The notes under the pieces: generated by a model
Told to the model about the DNA's origin: nothing
What the model saw: only the letters and a program-made list of their open reading frames with translations
Databases searched by the model: none
Made by a program: the position numbers and the translations under genes
Shown: positions 1 through 8,415 of the stretch, in pieces
Numbering within the stretch: the stretch's first letter is position 1
How the letters are laid out: each line of letters begins with the position of its first letter
Source of the DNA: Ralstonia sp. UBA689
GTDB lineage: Bacteria > Pseudomonadota > Gammaproteobacteria > Burkholderiales > Burkholderiaceae
DNA length: 64,000 nt
Assembly: GCF_002298975.1 (NCBI RefSeq)
Contig: NZ_DBMV01000028.1
Span: 17,424 to 81,423 of the forward strand
Direction: 5' to 3'

Positions 1-336
1 TATCTGCGGGCGCACGGCGTGCCCGAGTCGCCTGACGCACTGCGCGAGCATCGCTGCATCCGCTACCGTTTTCCGAGCAGCGGTGCACTGCACGCGTGGG
101 AATTCGCCGAGCCTGGGCAGGGCGGCGTCATGCAGGCCGTGGGTCTGGCACGCGTGCTCGAAGACCTCGTGGCCGAGGATTTGGCAGCGGGGCGGCTGGT
201 GCGGGTGCTGGATGTGTGGTGCCCGCCGATGTATCGCTTTCATCTCTATTTCCCGCGCACGCCGCAGATGCCGGGCAAGCTGCGCACCTTCATCGACTTC
301 CTTCGCGCCCGCTTGGGCGGTTCGGCTTCCGCTTGA
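1..336 (+). CDS. LysR-family transcriptional regulator, C-terminal part
   Basis: The reading frame is open from the first base of the window and ends at TGA 334-336, so only about the last 111 residues are present and the DNA-binding domain lies outside. What remains looks like the end of a LysR substrate-binding domain: a GGVMQAVGLARVLEDLVAED stretch of the kind that precedes the last helix, then a segment reading MYRFHLYFPR near the C-terminus. The gene points toward mnmG and ends only 3 bases before the first parS site. Its effector and targets cannot be told from this part. Family assignment is moderately sure; the specific role is unknown. Confidence 0.65.
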   Translation, partial: YLRAHGVPESPDALREHRCIRYRFPSSGALHAWEFAEPGQGGVMQAVGLARVLEDLVAEDLAAGRLVRVLDVWCPPMYRFHLYFPRTPQMPGKLRTFIDFLRARLGGSASA

Positions 337-338
337 TG

Positions 339-354
339 TGTTTCACGTGAAACA
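339..354. promoter_or_regulatory. parS centromere site 1
   Basis: Perfect 16-bp palindrome TGTTTCACGTGAAACA, identical to the parS consensus bound by chromosomal ParB (Spo0J) proteins. It lies in the gap between the LysR-type gene and mnmG, about 2.8 kb upstream of parA. ParB loads here as a CTP-dependent clamp and spreads, marking the origin-proximal region for segregation by ParA. Confidence 0.93.
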
Positions 355-379
355 CAATCGCAGCGAAACAAGCGGCGGT

Positions 380-395
380 TGTTTCACGTGAAACA
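380..395. promoter_or_regulatory. parS centromere site 2
   Basis: Second perfect copy of TGTTTCACGTGAAACA, 41 bp (about four helical turns) downstream of the first, in the same intergenic gap. The close pair probably acts as one strong ParB loading zone. Confidence 0.93.
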
Positions 396-458
396 CGAAA
401 TGCGCACGAAATTCGTCCTGATGGTCGCTTCGTCGAACAGAGGGGGTAGTGGACGACT

Positions 459-464
459 TATAAT
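459..464 (+). promoter_or_regulatory. Candidate -10 element for mnmG
   Basis: A perfect TATAAT hexamer lies 45 bases before the chosen mnmG start codon, predicting a leader of about 40 nt. No good -35 hexamer is seen at 17 bp; the sequence 433-438 (TCGAAC, spacer 20) is poor, so the promoter may need help or be weak. It lies about 60 bp from parS site 2, so ParB spreading could cover it. Confidence 0.5.
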
Positions 465-509
465 TCCGCTTCTCCAAATTTCTCGATGCCTCCAAGCGAG
501 GAGGAAACC

Positions 510-2453
510 ATGCTGTATCCAATTGAATTCGATGTGATCGTGGTGGGCGGCGGACATGCCGGCACCGAGGCCGCCCTGGCGGCGGCGCGCATGGGCTGTC
601 AGACCCTGCTGCTGACGCACAACATCGAAACCTTGGGGCAGATGAGCTGCAACCCGTCCATTGGGGGCATCGGCAAAGGCCATCTGGTTAAGGAGGTCGA
701 CGCGCTGGGCGGCGCCATGGCCATTGCCACGGATGAGGGCGGCATCCAGTTCCGCATCCTCAATTCCAGCAAGGGACCGGCCGTGCGGGCCACCCGCGCC
801 CAGGCGGACCGTGTGCTGTACAAGGCCGCCATCCGTCATCGCCTGGAAAACCAGTCGAACTTGATGCTGTTCCAGCAGGCGGTGGAAGACCTGCTGGTGG
901 AAGGCGATCGCGTGGTTGGCGCCGTGACGCAGGTGGGTGTGCAGTTCCGTGCACGAGCCGTGGTGCTGACAGCCGGCACGTTCCTCGATGGCAAGATCCA
1001 CGTTGGCCTGAACAACTACACCGGCGGCCGCGCGGGCGATCCGGCGGCGGTGTCTTTGTCGGCGCGTCTGAAGGAACTGAAGCTGCCGCAGGGGCGCCTG
1101 AAGACCGGCACGCCGCCGCGTATCGACGGCCGGACCATCGATTTTTCAGTCCTGGAAGAACAGCCCGGTGATCTCGATCCGGTGCCGGTGTTCTCGTTCC
1201 TCGGTCGCGCGGATATGCATCCACGCCAAATGCCGTGCTGGGTCACGCACACCAACGAGCGCACGCACGACATCATCCGCGCCGGGCTGGATCGCTCCCC
1301 GATGTATACAGGCGTGATCGAAGGGGTGGGGCCGCGCTACTGCCCGAGCATCGAAGACAAGATCCACCGCTTTGCCAGCAAGGACAGTCACCAGATCTTC
1401 CTGGAGCCGGAAGGCCTGGCGACGAACGAGTTCTACCCGAATGGCGTGTCGACCAGCCTGCCGTTTGACGTGCAGCTGGACCTGATCCACTCGATGCGCG
1501 GGCTGGAAAGTGCTCACATCCTGCGCCCCGGCTACGCCATCGAGTACGACTACTTCGACCCGCGTGCGCTGAAGGCATCGTTGGAGTCCAAGGCGATTTC
1601 CGGCCTGTTTTTCGCCGGTCAGATCAACGGCACGACCGGCTACGAAGAGGCCGCCGCCCAAGGTTTGCTCGCCGGCATCAACGCCGGCCTGCAGGTGCAG
1701 GGCAAGGACGCTTGGACACCGCGCCGTGACCAAGCCTACCTGGGCGTGTTGGTCGATGATCTCATCACTCGCGGCGTGACCGAGCCGTATCGCATGTTCA
1801 CCAGCCGTGCTGAATTCCGCCTGAGCCTGCGCGAAGACAATGCCGACATGCGCCTGACCGAGGCCGGCCGAGCGCTCGGCGTGGTCGATGATGCCCGCTG
1901 GGACGCATTCAACCGCAAGCGCGATGCTGTTTCACGTGAAACAGAGCGCCTGAAGTCGACCTGGGTGAACCCGGCCACGCTGCCGCTGGCCGATGCCGAG
2001 CCGGTGCTGGGGAAGGGCATCGAGCGCGAATACGCGCTGGCCGATCTGCTGCGCCGCCCGAACGTGACCTACGAATCGCTGATGGGCATGCAGGACGGCA
2101 AGTACGCGCCCGAAGGCCCGTTGGCCGAAGACCCGCTGCTGGCTGAGCAGATCCGCGAGCAGATCGAGATTGGCATCAAGTACCACGGCTACATTGCCCG
2201 CCAGGCCGACGAGGTAGAGCGCCTGGGCGCCAATGAGAGCACGCGGCTGCCTGCCGATTTCGACTATTCGCAGGTGCGCGGCTTGTCGATCGAGGTGCAG
2301 CAGAAGCTGGCTAAGCACAAGCCGGAAACCATCGGCCAGGCGTCGCGTATCTCCGGCATCACGCCGGCGGCGGTGTCGCTGCTGCTGGTGCATTTGAAGA
2401 AGGGCGTGCTGCGTGGGCAAGTTGGTCCGCGCGCGGAAGGCGAGGCTGCTTGA
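510..2453 (+). CDS. mnmG: tRNA uridine-5-carboxymethylaminomethyl(34) synthesis enzyme MnmG (GidA)
   Basis: Flavoprotein of 647 residues that, with MnmE, adds the carboxymethylaminomethyl group to uridine 34 of certain tRNAs; acts in the cytoplasm. The N-terminus shows the FAD-binding Rossmann motif VVGGGHAGTEAA (residues about 11-22), followed by the family blocks MSCNPSIGGIGKGHLVKEVDALGG and, near residue 370, INGTTGYEEAAAQG (FAD contact). The length fits the family (about 630). The start at 510 is chosen over an in-frame ATG at 486 because a strong ribosome site GAGGAGG lies at 498-504 and the protein then begins MLYPIEFDVIVVGGG as relatives do. It leads the mnmG-rsmG-parA-parB cluster and carries a parS site in codons 473-478. 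Very sure. Confidence 0.97.
   Translation: MLYPIEFDVIVVGGGHAGTEAALAAARMGCQTLLLTHNIETLGQMSCNPSIGGIGKGHLVKEVDALGGAMAIATDEGGIQFRILNSSKGPAVRATRAQADRVLYKAAIRHRLENQSNLMLFQQAVEDLLVEGDRVVGAVTQVGVQFRARAVVLTAGTFLDGKIHVGLNNYTGGRAGDPAAVSLSARLKELKLPQGRLKTGTPPRIDGRTIDFSVLEEQPGDLDPVPVFSFLGRADMHPRQMPCWVTHTNERTHDIIRAGLDRSPMYTGVIEGVGPRYCPSIEDKIHRFASKDSHQIFLEPEGLATNEFYPNGVSTSLPFDVQLDLIHSMRGLESAHILRPGYAIEYDYFDPRALKASLESKAISGLFFAGQINGTTGYEEAAAQGLLAGINAGLQVQGKDAWTPRRDQAYLGVLVDDLITRGVTEPYRMFTSRAEFRLSLREDNADMRLTEAGRALGVVDDARWDAFNRKRDAVSRETERLKSTWVNPATLPLADAEPVLGKGIEREYALADLLRRPNVTYESLMGMQDGKYAPEGPLAEDPLLAEQIREQIEIGIKYHGYIARQADEVERLGANESTRLPADFDYSQVRGLSIEVQQKLAKHKPETIGQASRISGITPAAVSLLLVHLKKGVLRGQVGPRAEGEAA
1928..1943. 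promoter_or_regulatory. parS centromere site 3, inside mnmG
   Basis: Third perfect TGTTTCACGTGAAACA, lying within the mnmG coding sequence where it encodes A473-V-S-R-E-T478. The TCA serine and ACA threonine codons it needs are poor choices for this GC-rich gene, which suggests the DNA site is what is being kept. Confidence 0.9.
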
Positions 2454-3121
2454 TGGCGAATGCACTGCCCGACGCCCGAACAGAACTGGATGCCGGCGCG
2501 CGTGCGCTTGGCCTTTCGCTCGACGCCGCGCAACTGGATCGCCTGCTGGCATACCAGGGGCTGCTGGCCAAGTGGAACCGCGTCTACAACCTGACCGCCA
2601 TCCGCGACACGGGTGAGATGCTCACACACCATCTGCTGGATTCGCTCTCGGCCGTGCCACGCATCGCCGAGTTGGCGCGCCGCGCGCAGCCGCAGGCGCC
2701 GCGCGTGCTGGACGTTGGCTCCGGCGGCGGCCTGCCGGGCATTCCGCTGGCCATCAGTTGTCCGGACGTGAACGTCACGATGGTCGACATCGTGCAGAAG
2801 AAGACCGCTTTCCTGACGCAATGCCGTGCCGAGCTGGGCCTGACCAACGCTCAGGCGCACTGGGGTCACGTCGAAAAGCTGGCCGACGCTGCGGGCTACG
2901 GCGTCATCACTTCGCGTGCGTTTGCCGAACTGGTCGATTTCGTGAACCTGGCCGGCCACCTGCTGGCGCCGGGCGGTCGCATGGTCGCTATGAAGGGCGT
3001 GCGTCCGGATGCCGAAATCGAGCGGCTGCCCGCAGGCTGGACAGTCGAAGCTATCGAGCGCCTGACCGTGCCGGGGCTGCCGGCCGAACGCCACTTGGTC
3101 ATTCTTGCGCCGTCGGCGTAA
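2453..3121 (+). CDS. rsmG: 16S rRNA (guanine(527)-N(7))-methyltransferase RsmG
   Basis: SAM-dependent enzyme (222 residues) that methylates N7 of G527 in 16S rRNA; cytoplasmic; its loss gives low-level streptomycin resistance in many bacteria. The sequence shows the GidB-family SAM-binding motif VLDVGSGGGLPGIPLAI (about residues 84-100), the preceding YNLTAIRD block and, further on, ITSRAFAELVDFVNLAGHLL. The start ATG at 2453 overlaps the mnmG stop (TGATG), so the two genes are translationally coupled; a TTG one codon earlier is also possible. parA follows after 21 bases. Confidence 0.96.
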   Translation: MANALPDARTELDAGARALGLSLDAAQLDRLLAYQGLLAKWNRVYNLTAIRDTGEMLTHHLLDSLSAVPRIAELARRAQPQAPRVLDVGSGGGLPGIPLAISCPDVNVTMVDIVQKKTAFLTQCRAELGLTNAQAHWGHVEKLADAAGYGVITSRAFAELVDFVNLAGHLLAPGGRMVAMKGVRPDAEIERLPAGWTVEAIERLTVPGLPAERHLVILAPSA

Positions 3122-3142
3122 GTCATTCACCGCAGAGGAGTC

Positions 3143-3928
3143 ATGTCGAATATTTTCGTGATCGCCAACCAGAAGGGCGGGGTCGGCAAGACCACCACCA
3201 CGGTGAATCTCGCCGCCGGGCTGGCCGCACAAGGACAGCGCGTGCTGCTGGTCGACCTGGACCCACAGGGCAATGCGTCGATGGGCTCGGGTATCGACAA
3301 GCACACGCTGCAATCCAGCGTGTACCAGGTGCTGGTCGGGCTGGCGACGATCCCGGAGGCGCGCCAGCGTTCGGAGGCCGGCCGCTACGACGTCCTGCCG
3401 GCCAACCGCGACTTGGCCGGCGCCGAAGTCGAGCTGGTTGACCTGGAGCATCGCGAAAACCGCCTCAAGCGCGCGCTGGCCGAAGTGGATGCCGACTATG
3501 ACTTCGTCCTGATCGATTGCCCGCCGTCGCTGTCGTTGCTCACGCTCAACGGTCTGTGCGCAGCGCACGGCGTGGTCGTGCCGATGCAGTGCGAGTATTT
3601 CGCGCTCGAAGGGCTGTCCGATCTGGTCAACACCATCAAGCAGGTGCACGCCAACCTGAACCGCGACCTGAAGGTGATCGGCCTGCTGCGCGTGATGTTC
3701 GATCCGCGCGTGACGCTGCAGCAGCAGGTGTCGGCGCAGTTGGAATCGCACTTTGGCGACAAGGTTTTCAAGACGGTGATCCCGCGCAACGTGCGACTGG
3801 CCGAGGCGCCGTCATACGGCATGCCGGGCGTGGCGTTCGATCCGGCATCGAAGGGCGCCAAGGCCTACCTGGATTTCGGCGCGGAGATGATCGCGCGCGT
3901 GCGGCAGATGGCCGACATGCCGGCCTGA
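3143..3928 (+). CDS. parA: Chromosome partitioning ATPase ParA (Soj)
   Basis: Deviant-Walker ATPase of 261 residues that binds DNA without sequence specificity when ATP-bound and moves the ParB-parS complex during chromosome segregation. Residues 11-18 give the deviant P-loop KGGVGKTT, followed by the switch I region VLLVDLDPQGNAS and the Walker B-like FVLIDCPPSLSLLTLN. No N-terminal regulatory domain is present, as usual for chromosomal (type Ib-like) ParA. A ribosome site (GAGGAG) lies 9 bases before the ATG. It lies between rsmG and parB, 18 bases before parB, in the classical origin-proximal order. Confidence 0.96.
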   Translation: MSNIFVIANQKGGVGKTTTTVNLAAGLAAQGQRVLLVDLDPQGNASMGSGIDKHTLQSSVYQVLVGLATIPEARQRSEAGRYDVLPANRDLAGAEVELVDLEHRENRLKRALAEVDADYDFVLIDCPPSLSLLTLNGLCAAHGVVVPMQCEYFALEGLSDLVNTIKQVHANLNRDLKVIGLLRVMFDPRVTLQQQVSAQLESHFGDKVFKTVIPRNVRLAEAPSYGMPGVAFDPASKGAKAYLDFGAEMIARVRQMADMPA

Positions 3929-3946
3929 TGCCGTAAGAGGAACAAC

Positions 3947-4858
3947 ATGAGCACGATGAAGAAGAAGGGACTGGGCCGCGGCCTCGAAGCGCTGCTGGGC
4001 AGTCCCGCCGAGATTGTCGAAACCGCTAAGCAAGAGGGCGCCCCGACGGTGCTGAAGCTCGAGCAGATGCAGCCTGGCAAGTACCAGCCGCGCACGCGCA
4101 TGGACGAGGGCGCGCTGCAGGAGCTGGCCGCCAGCATTCGCGCGCAGGGCTTGATGCAGCCGATCCTGGTGCGCAAGGTCGAGTCCGACGGCCCCAGGCA
4201 AAAGTACGAGATCATCGCCGGCGAACGCCGCTTCCGTGCTTCGCGCATCGCCGGCCTGACCGAAGTGCCGGTTCTGGTGAAGGAGGTGCCGGACGAATCC
4301 GCCGCCGCCATGGCGTTGATCGAAAACATCCAGCGCGAAGACCTCAATCCGTTGGAAGAAGCGCAGGGCATTGCGCGCTTGGTGCGTGAATTCCAGTTCA
4401 CGCATGAGCAGGCTGCCGAGTCGGTGGGCCGTTCGCGCAGCGCTGTGTCGAACCTGCTGCGCCTGCTGAATCTCGCTCAGCCCGTGCAGACCATGCTGAT
4501 GGCCGGCGACCTCGACATGGGCCACGCCCGCGCGCTGCTGGCGGTCGATGGTGCCACGCAGATCACATTGGCAAACCAGATCGTCAACAAGCGCCTGTCG
4601 GTGCGCGAGACGGAAAAGCTGGTGGCCTTGACGCTCAAGCCATTCGAACTGAAGTCGCTCAAGCAGAAGGGCGGTCATCAGAATGGCCGTGATGTCGCGC
4701 GTCTGGAAGAAGAATTGGCCGACACGCTGGGTCTGGGCGTGCAGATCAAGCTGGCAGCCAAGGGCCGTGGTCAGTTGACCGTGCAATTCGGCAGCCTTGA
4801 TGAGTTCGATGGCTTGCTCGCGCGCCTGCGCCCGGATGGCGACGAGTCGGTCGCCTGA
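3947..4858 (+). CDS. parB: Chromosome partitioning protein ParB (Spo0J), CTPase and parS-binding
   Basis: Protein of 303 residues that binds the parS sites seen upstream and spreads as a CTP-dependent sliding clamp. Near the N-terminus it has the ParA-stimulating segment KKKGLGRGLEALLG (residues 4-17). The ParB/Srx domain follows, with GKYQPRTRMDE, the CTP-binding motif GERRFRAS, and ENIQREDLNPLEEAQG. A helix-turn-helix for parS recognition is seen around AAESVGRSRSAVSNLLRLL. The C-terminus is the dimer domain. Start: ATG 3947 (MSTMKKK) has AGAGGA upstream; ATG 3956 is an alternative. Last gene of the cluster. Confidence 0.96.
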   Translation: MSTMKKKGLGRGLEALLGSPAEIVETAKQEGAPTVLKLEQMQPGKYQPRTRMDEGALQELAASIRAQGLMQPILVRKVESDGPRQKYEIIAGERRFRASRIAGLTEVPVLVKEVPDESAAAMALIENIQREDLNPLEEAQGIARLVREFQFTHEQAAESVGRSRSAVSNLLRLLNLAQPVQTMLMAGDLDMGHARALLAVDGATQITLANQIVNKRLSVRETEKLVALTLKPFELKSLKQKGGHQNGRDVARLEEELADTLGLGVQIKLAAKGRGQLTVQFGSLDEFDGLLARLRPDGDESVA

Positions 4859-5121
4859 GCCGCGCAGCCGCGACAGTTTGACGCAGGCGGCATAATCCGC
4901 GTGGTTGCGCCAATTGCGAGCAACCATGCCGCACCGAATCAGTGCCATTACCTCCCACGTCATCGACGCCGCGATCGCACAACATCATCATGGAATCAAC
5001 AGGGCGCCGCTCCGTCAGGCGGATTCGGCGCTCTGGCAGTAGCGCGCCACTGCGCGCGGAGCGGGGAACGCAGCCGCTCTGGGTGCTGTCGAAGGCGCCC
5101 GCACGACCGTTCGTTTGCGCG

Positions 5122-5151
5122 TTGACTGGCCTACGCCATGTCCCGTAAAAT
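5122..5151 (+). promoter_or_regulatory. Sigma-70 type promoter of the atp operon
   Basis: A -35 hexamer TTGACT (5122-5127) and a -10 hexamer TAAAAT (5146-5151) with an 18-bp spacer predict a start near 5158 and a leader of about 33 nt before atpI. This is the best promoter match in the 331-base gap 4859-5190 between parB and atpI. The rest of that gap shows no credible gene. Confidence 0.6.
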
Positions 5152-5190
5152 CGTGCGGTTTTAAATCCGCCTGACCCAAAGCGGTGCGGC

Positions 5191-5775
5191 ATGATGAAAG
5201 ACCATTCTTCCATGCAGCCAGCCAAGCAGTCAGCTAAACGTCGGCGGCCCGATTCTTACGCTTCGTTGGAAGCCGCCCGACCCGAGTCGGCGCAGGCTCC
5301 GAAGCATGACCATTGGGACGACGACGCGGGGAAGACGGAGCCGCCGGTGCATGTGCTCTCGCATGACGAAGCGGTCGCTCTGTTCGGAGAGCAGGCCCTC
5401 CGGGCTTCGCGTATCACGCCCTTCTCCATCGTGCTCGGCCAAGTGGCCATCACACTGTTGTGTGCGCTCGGGTGGTATGTCGGTAGCTGGTTCGCGGGCA
5501 CGGGTGCTGCGTCAGCGGGGCAAGCCGCGCTGTCGGCCCTGTTGGGCGGCGGCGTGTGCGTGGTGCCTTCGGCATGGTTCGCGATGCGACTGTCGACGGC
5601 CAAGGGATTCGAATCCATCGCCCGCCTGGTGGTGGGTGAAGCGATCAAAGTGCTCGGCACCGTCGCGCTGCTGGTGGTCGTGGTGGTGATGTTCAAGGGG
5701 CTGCATTGGCCGCCCTTGCTGATCACCCTGATCCTGGCGCTCAAGATGTACTGGGTCGGTCTCGCATTGCGATGA
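5191..5775 (+). CDS. atpI: ATP synthase protein I (AtpI), assembly factor
   Basis: Small membrane protein (194 residues) at the head of the atp operon; in other bacteria AtpI helps assemble the c-ring and is not part of the finished enzyme. The C-terminal 110 residues hold four hydrophobic segments (about residues 85-105, 112-132, 150-170, 172-190), matching AtpI. The first 75 residues are hydrophilic and charged (rich in K, R, D, E, P), longer than the E. coli protein, which lacks such an extension. The start is ATG 5191; ATG 5194 immediately after is an equal choice. A 222-base gap separates it from atpB. Confidence 0.85.
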   Translation: MMKDHSSMQPAKQSAKRRRPDSYASLEAARPESAQAPKHDHWDDDAGKTEPPVHVLSHDEAVALFGEQALRASRITPFSIVLGQVAITLLCALGWYVGSWFAGTGAASAGQAALSALLGGGVCVVPSAWFAMRLSTAKGFESIARLVVGEAIKVLGTVALLVVVVVMFKGLHWPPLLITLILALKMYWVGLALR

Positions 5776-5997
5776 CGGGCCCGAGCCTGCGGCCATGCGG
5801 CAGGCGAATGGGAAGTGTCGGAACACGGCAGGAACACGCGGCAGGAGAGGCCCCGGTTCATTGCACTGACACTCCGCAAGGATAAGGTGGCGCGTTCAAG
5901 CCGCGTGCAGTCCGCGATCGCCAGGGAAACTTGGCTGAATCGGGCGCGAGCAGGAACGGGTCACGAAGAATGTTTCGCAATATTGGACTGAATCATC

Positions 5998-6879
5998 ATG
6001 GCAACTGAAGTCGCAGAAGCCGCCGGCCACGCCGCCGAGCACGCTCTCACGCCTTCCGCGTATATCGCGGAGCATTTGCAGAATTTCAATAGCCTCGGCG
6101 CCAAGCAGACGTCGATCGTCGATTTCTCTGTCATCAACTGGGACACGATGTTCTGGTCCGTGTTGATGGGCGTGATCGGCCTGATCTTCCTGGGCATGGC
6201 TGCGCGCCGTGTCACCTCCGGCGTGCCGGGTCGCTTCCAAGCTTTTGTTGAGCTCGTTGTCGAGATGGTCGATGACCAGGCGAAGGGCATCATCCACGGC
6301 GATCGCTCCTGGATCGCCCCGCTGGCCCTGATGGTCTTCGTGTGGGTCACGCTGATGAACGCGGTCGACCTGATCCCGGTGGACTGGGTCTTCGGCGTCA
6401 ACCACCTGCTCGAAACTTTTGGCCTGCACGTGCCACACCATCGCGCGGTAGCCACGGCCGACCTGAACGGCACCTTCGGCATGTCGTTCGCCGTGCTGGT
6501 CCTGATGATCTACTACAGCTTCAAGATCAAGGGCGCGGGCGGCTTCGCGCACGAGCTGCTGTCGGCTCCGTTCGGCGCCAAGTGGTATCTCGCGCCGTTC
6601 AACCTGATCCTCAACATCATTGAATTCCTCGCCAAGGCTGTGTCGCTGGGCATGCGGTTGTTCGGCAACATGTACGCGGGCGAACTGGTGTTCCTGCTGA
6701 TCGCGCTGCTTGGCTCGATCTGGACGTTCGGTGCCGATTTCTCGGCGCTGGGTTTCGTGGGTCACGTGGTGGCCGGTGCGGCGTGGGCGATCTTCCACAT
6801 CCTGATCGTTCTGCTGCAAGCGTTCATTTTCATGATGCTGACGCTGGTGTACATCGGCCAGGCACATGATCACCACTAA
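5998..6879 (+). CDS. atpB: ATP synthase Fo subunit a
   Basis: Integral membrane subunit (293 residues) that forms the proton half-channels next to the c-ring. The family signature around the essential arginine is present as SLGMRLFGNMYAGEL, followed by a long final hydrophobic hairpin ending FIFMMLTLVYIGQAHDHH. At least five membrane segments can be recognised. The N-terminal 45 residues are polar and carry SAYIAEHLQNF, common in beta-proteobacterial subunit a. Second gene of the operon; atpE follows 80 bases on. Confidence 0.96.
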   Translation: MATEVAEAAGHAAEHALTPSAYIAEHLQNFNSLGAKQTSIVDFSVINWDTMFWSVLMGVIGLIFLGMAARRVTSGVPGRFQAFVELVVEMVDDQAKGIIHGDRSWIAPLALMVFVWVTLMNAVDLIPVDWVFGVNHLLETFGLHVPHHRAVATADLNGTFGMSFAVLVLMIYYSFKIKGAGGFAHELLSAPFGAKWYLAPFNLILNIIEFLAKAVSLGMRLFGNMYAGELVFLLIALLGSIWTFGADFSALGFVGHVVAGAAWAIFHILIVLLQAFIFMMLTLVYIGQAHDHH

Positions 6880-6959
6880 GTAGCGGTTCAGGTTCTCCGG
6901 TTCCGTTTGGTTTTTTCAAGTTCCTAAGTTCTTAGTCTTTCACGTAAAAGGGAGTCATC

Positions 6960-7226
6960 ATGCAAGCATTTCTCGCCAACATCCAAGGTCTGACCGCCAT
7001 CGGTATCGGCATCATCATCGGCCTGGGTGCCATCGGCGCCTGCCTCGGCATCGCACTGATGGGTGGCAAGTACATCGAAGCCTGCGCACGTCAGCCTGAA
7101 CTGATGAACCCGCTGCAAACCAAGATGTTCCTGCTGGCTGGCCTGATCGACGCGGCATTCCTGATCGGCGTTGGTGTGGCCATGCTGTTCGCGTTCGCCA
7201 ACCCGCTGCTGTCGGTCATCAAGTAA
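6960..7226 (+). CDS. atpE: ATP synthase Fo subunit c
   Basis: Proteolipid of 88 residues made of two membrane helices joined by the polar loop ARQPE (residues 43-47), which contacts subunit epsilon/gamma. The proton-carrying carboxylate is D64 in the second helix (GLIDAAFLIG). Helix 1 carries the glycine-rich GIGIIIGLGAIGACLGIA pattern of c-rings. There is no sodium-binding signature (no Q/E pair in helix 1), so a proton ring is inferred. A ribosome site (AAAGGGAG) lies close before the ATG. Confidence 0.97.
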   Translation: MQAFLANIQGLTAIGIGIIIGLGAIGACLGIALMGGKYIEACARQPELMNPLQTKMFLLAGLIDAAFLIGVGVAMLFAFANPLLSVIK

Positions 7227-7332
7227 TTCTTTTCGGTCTGCATGATGCCGGAGGCGGCTTGGGATGGCGCAACGCGCAGCCCTCGCCGCTTCGTGCATTG
7301 ATCCGTAGTCTCAATACCGAAAGGAACACACC

Positions 7333-7803
7333 ATGAACCTGAACGCCACACTCGTCGCGCAGATGGTCGTGTTCTTCATCCTGTGGTGGGTTGTTGCCAA
7401 ATTCATTTGGCCGCCCCTGGTGAAGGCGCTCGACGAACGCGCGAAGAAAATCGCCGATGGCTTGGCTGCTGCCGATAAGGGCAAGGCCGAGCTGGAGCTG
7501 GCCAACAAGCGGGTCGAGCAGGCACTGACCGAAGCGCGCAATGAAGGCGCGCAACGCATCCAGGACGCTGAAAAGCGTGCCCAGATGAGCGCCGACGAGA
7601 TCAAGCAAAACGCCCAAGCCGAAGCCGCGCGCATCATCGCGCAAGCCAAGGCCGAAGCCGAGCAGCAAACCGTGCGCGCGCGTGAATCGCTGCGTGATCA
7701 GGTTGCCACGCTGGCCGTCAAGGGTGCCGAGCAGATCCTCAAACGCGAAGTCAATGCGCAGGTCCACGCCGATCTGCTCAATCAACTCAAGGCTGAGCTG
7801 TAA
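7333..7803 (+). CDS. atpF: ATP synthase Fo subunit b
   Basis: Peripheral stalk subunit of 156 residues: one N-terminal membrane helix (residues about 7-27, QMVVFFILWWVVAKFIW) and then a long charged, alanine-rich helix (about 35-150) that forms the coiled-coil stator dimer. The length equals the E. coli protein. The stop codon is separated from the atpH start by two bases, so translation of the two is likely coupled. Confidence 0.97.
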   Translation: MNLNATLVAQMVVFFILWWVVAKFIWPPLVKALDERAKKIADGLAAADKGKAELELANKRVEQALTEARNEGAQRIQDAEKRAQMSADEIKQNAQAEAARIIAQAKAEAEQQTVRARESLRDQVATLAVKGAEQILKREVNAQVHADLLNQLKAEL

Positions 7804-7805
7804 TC

Positions 7806-8342
7806 ATGGCAGAACTCGCAACCGTTGCCCGTCCGTACGCAGAGGCGCTGTTCCGCGTGGCGAAGGCCGGCAATCTGGGTGCATGGTCTGAGCTCGTGTC
7901 GGAAATGGGGCAAATTGCCGCCGTGCCCGACATGAAGGCAGTCGCCGATGATCCGAAGCTCTCCAAAGCCGATGTGGCGGGGATCTTCCTGTCGGCGCTG
8001 AAATCTCCGGTTTCGCATGAGGCGAAGGAACTGGTTGGCCTGCTGGTGGCCAACAAGCGACTGTCGCTGCTGCCGGAAATTGCCGCGCAATTCCATGTGC
8101 TGCGGAATGCCAGCGAAGGCGCCGCCGACGTCGAGATCACCAGTGCGTTCCCGCTTGAGGGCGCGCCCCTGACCGAACTGGTCGCCACGCTCGAACGCAA
8201 GTTCGGCAAGAAGCTGCAGGCTCATGTGAGCGTCGATCCTTCGTTGATCGGCGGCGTGCGTGTGCAGATTGGCGACGAAGTGCTCGACACCTCGGTGCGC
8301 GCGCGCCTGACGCAGATGCAGTCTGCGCTGACCGCCGCGTAA
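7806..8342 (+). CDS. atpH: ATP synthase F1 subunit delta
   Basis: Stator subunit (178 residues) that links the b-subunit dimer to the top of the alpha3beta3 head. It begins MAELATVARPYAEALFRVAK, the usual N-terminal helical domain pattern (ARPYAEALF), and ends with the short C-terminal domain around ERKFGKKLQAHVSVDPSLIGGVRVQIGDEVLDTSVRARL, of which the DPSLIGG motif is diagnostic. It sits between atpF and atpA in the standard order. Confidence 0.96.
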   Translation: MAELATVARPYAEALFRVAKAGNLGAWSELVSEMGQIAAVPDMKAVADDPKLSKADVAGIFLSALKSPVSHEAKELVGLLVANKRLSLLPEIAAQFHVLRNASEGAADVEITSAFPLEGAPLTELVATLERKFGKKLQAHVSVDPSLIGGVRVQIGDEVLDTSVRARLTQMQSALTAA

Positions 8343-8415
8343 TGCTGTTTTGCGAGGCGCTGATGCAATCGACGACATCGCGCCCGCAGACAGATTGAAG
8401 AATTAGGAGCATTCG

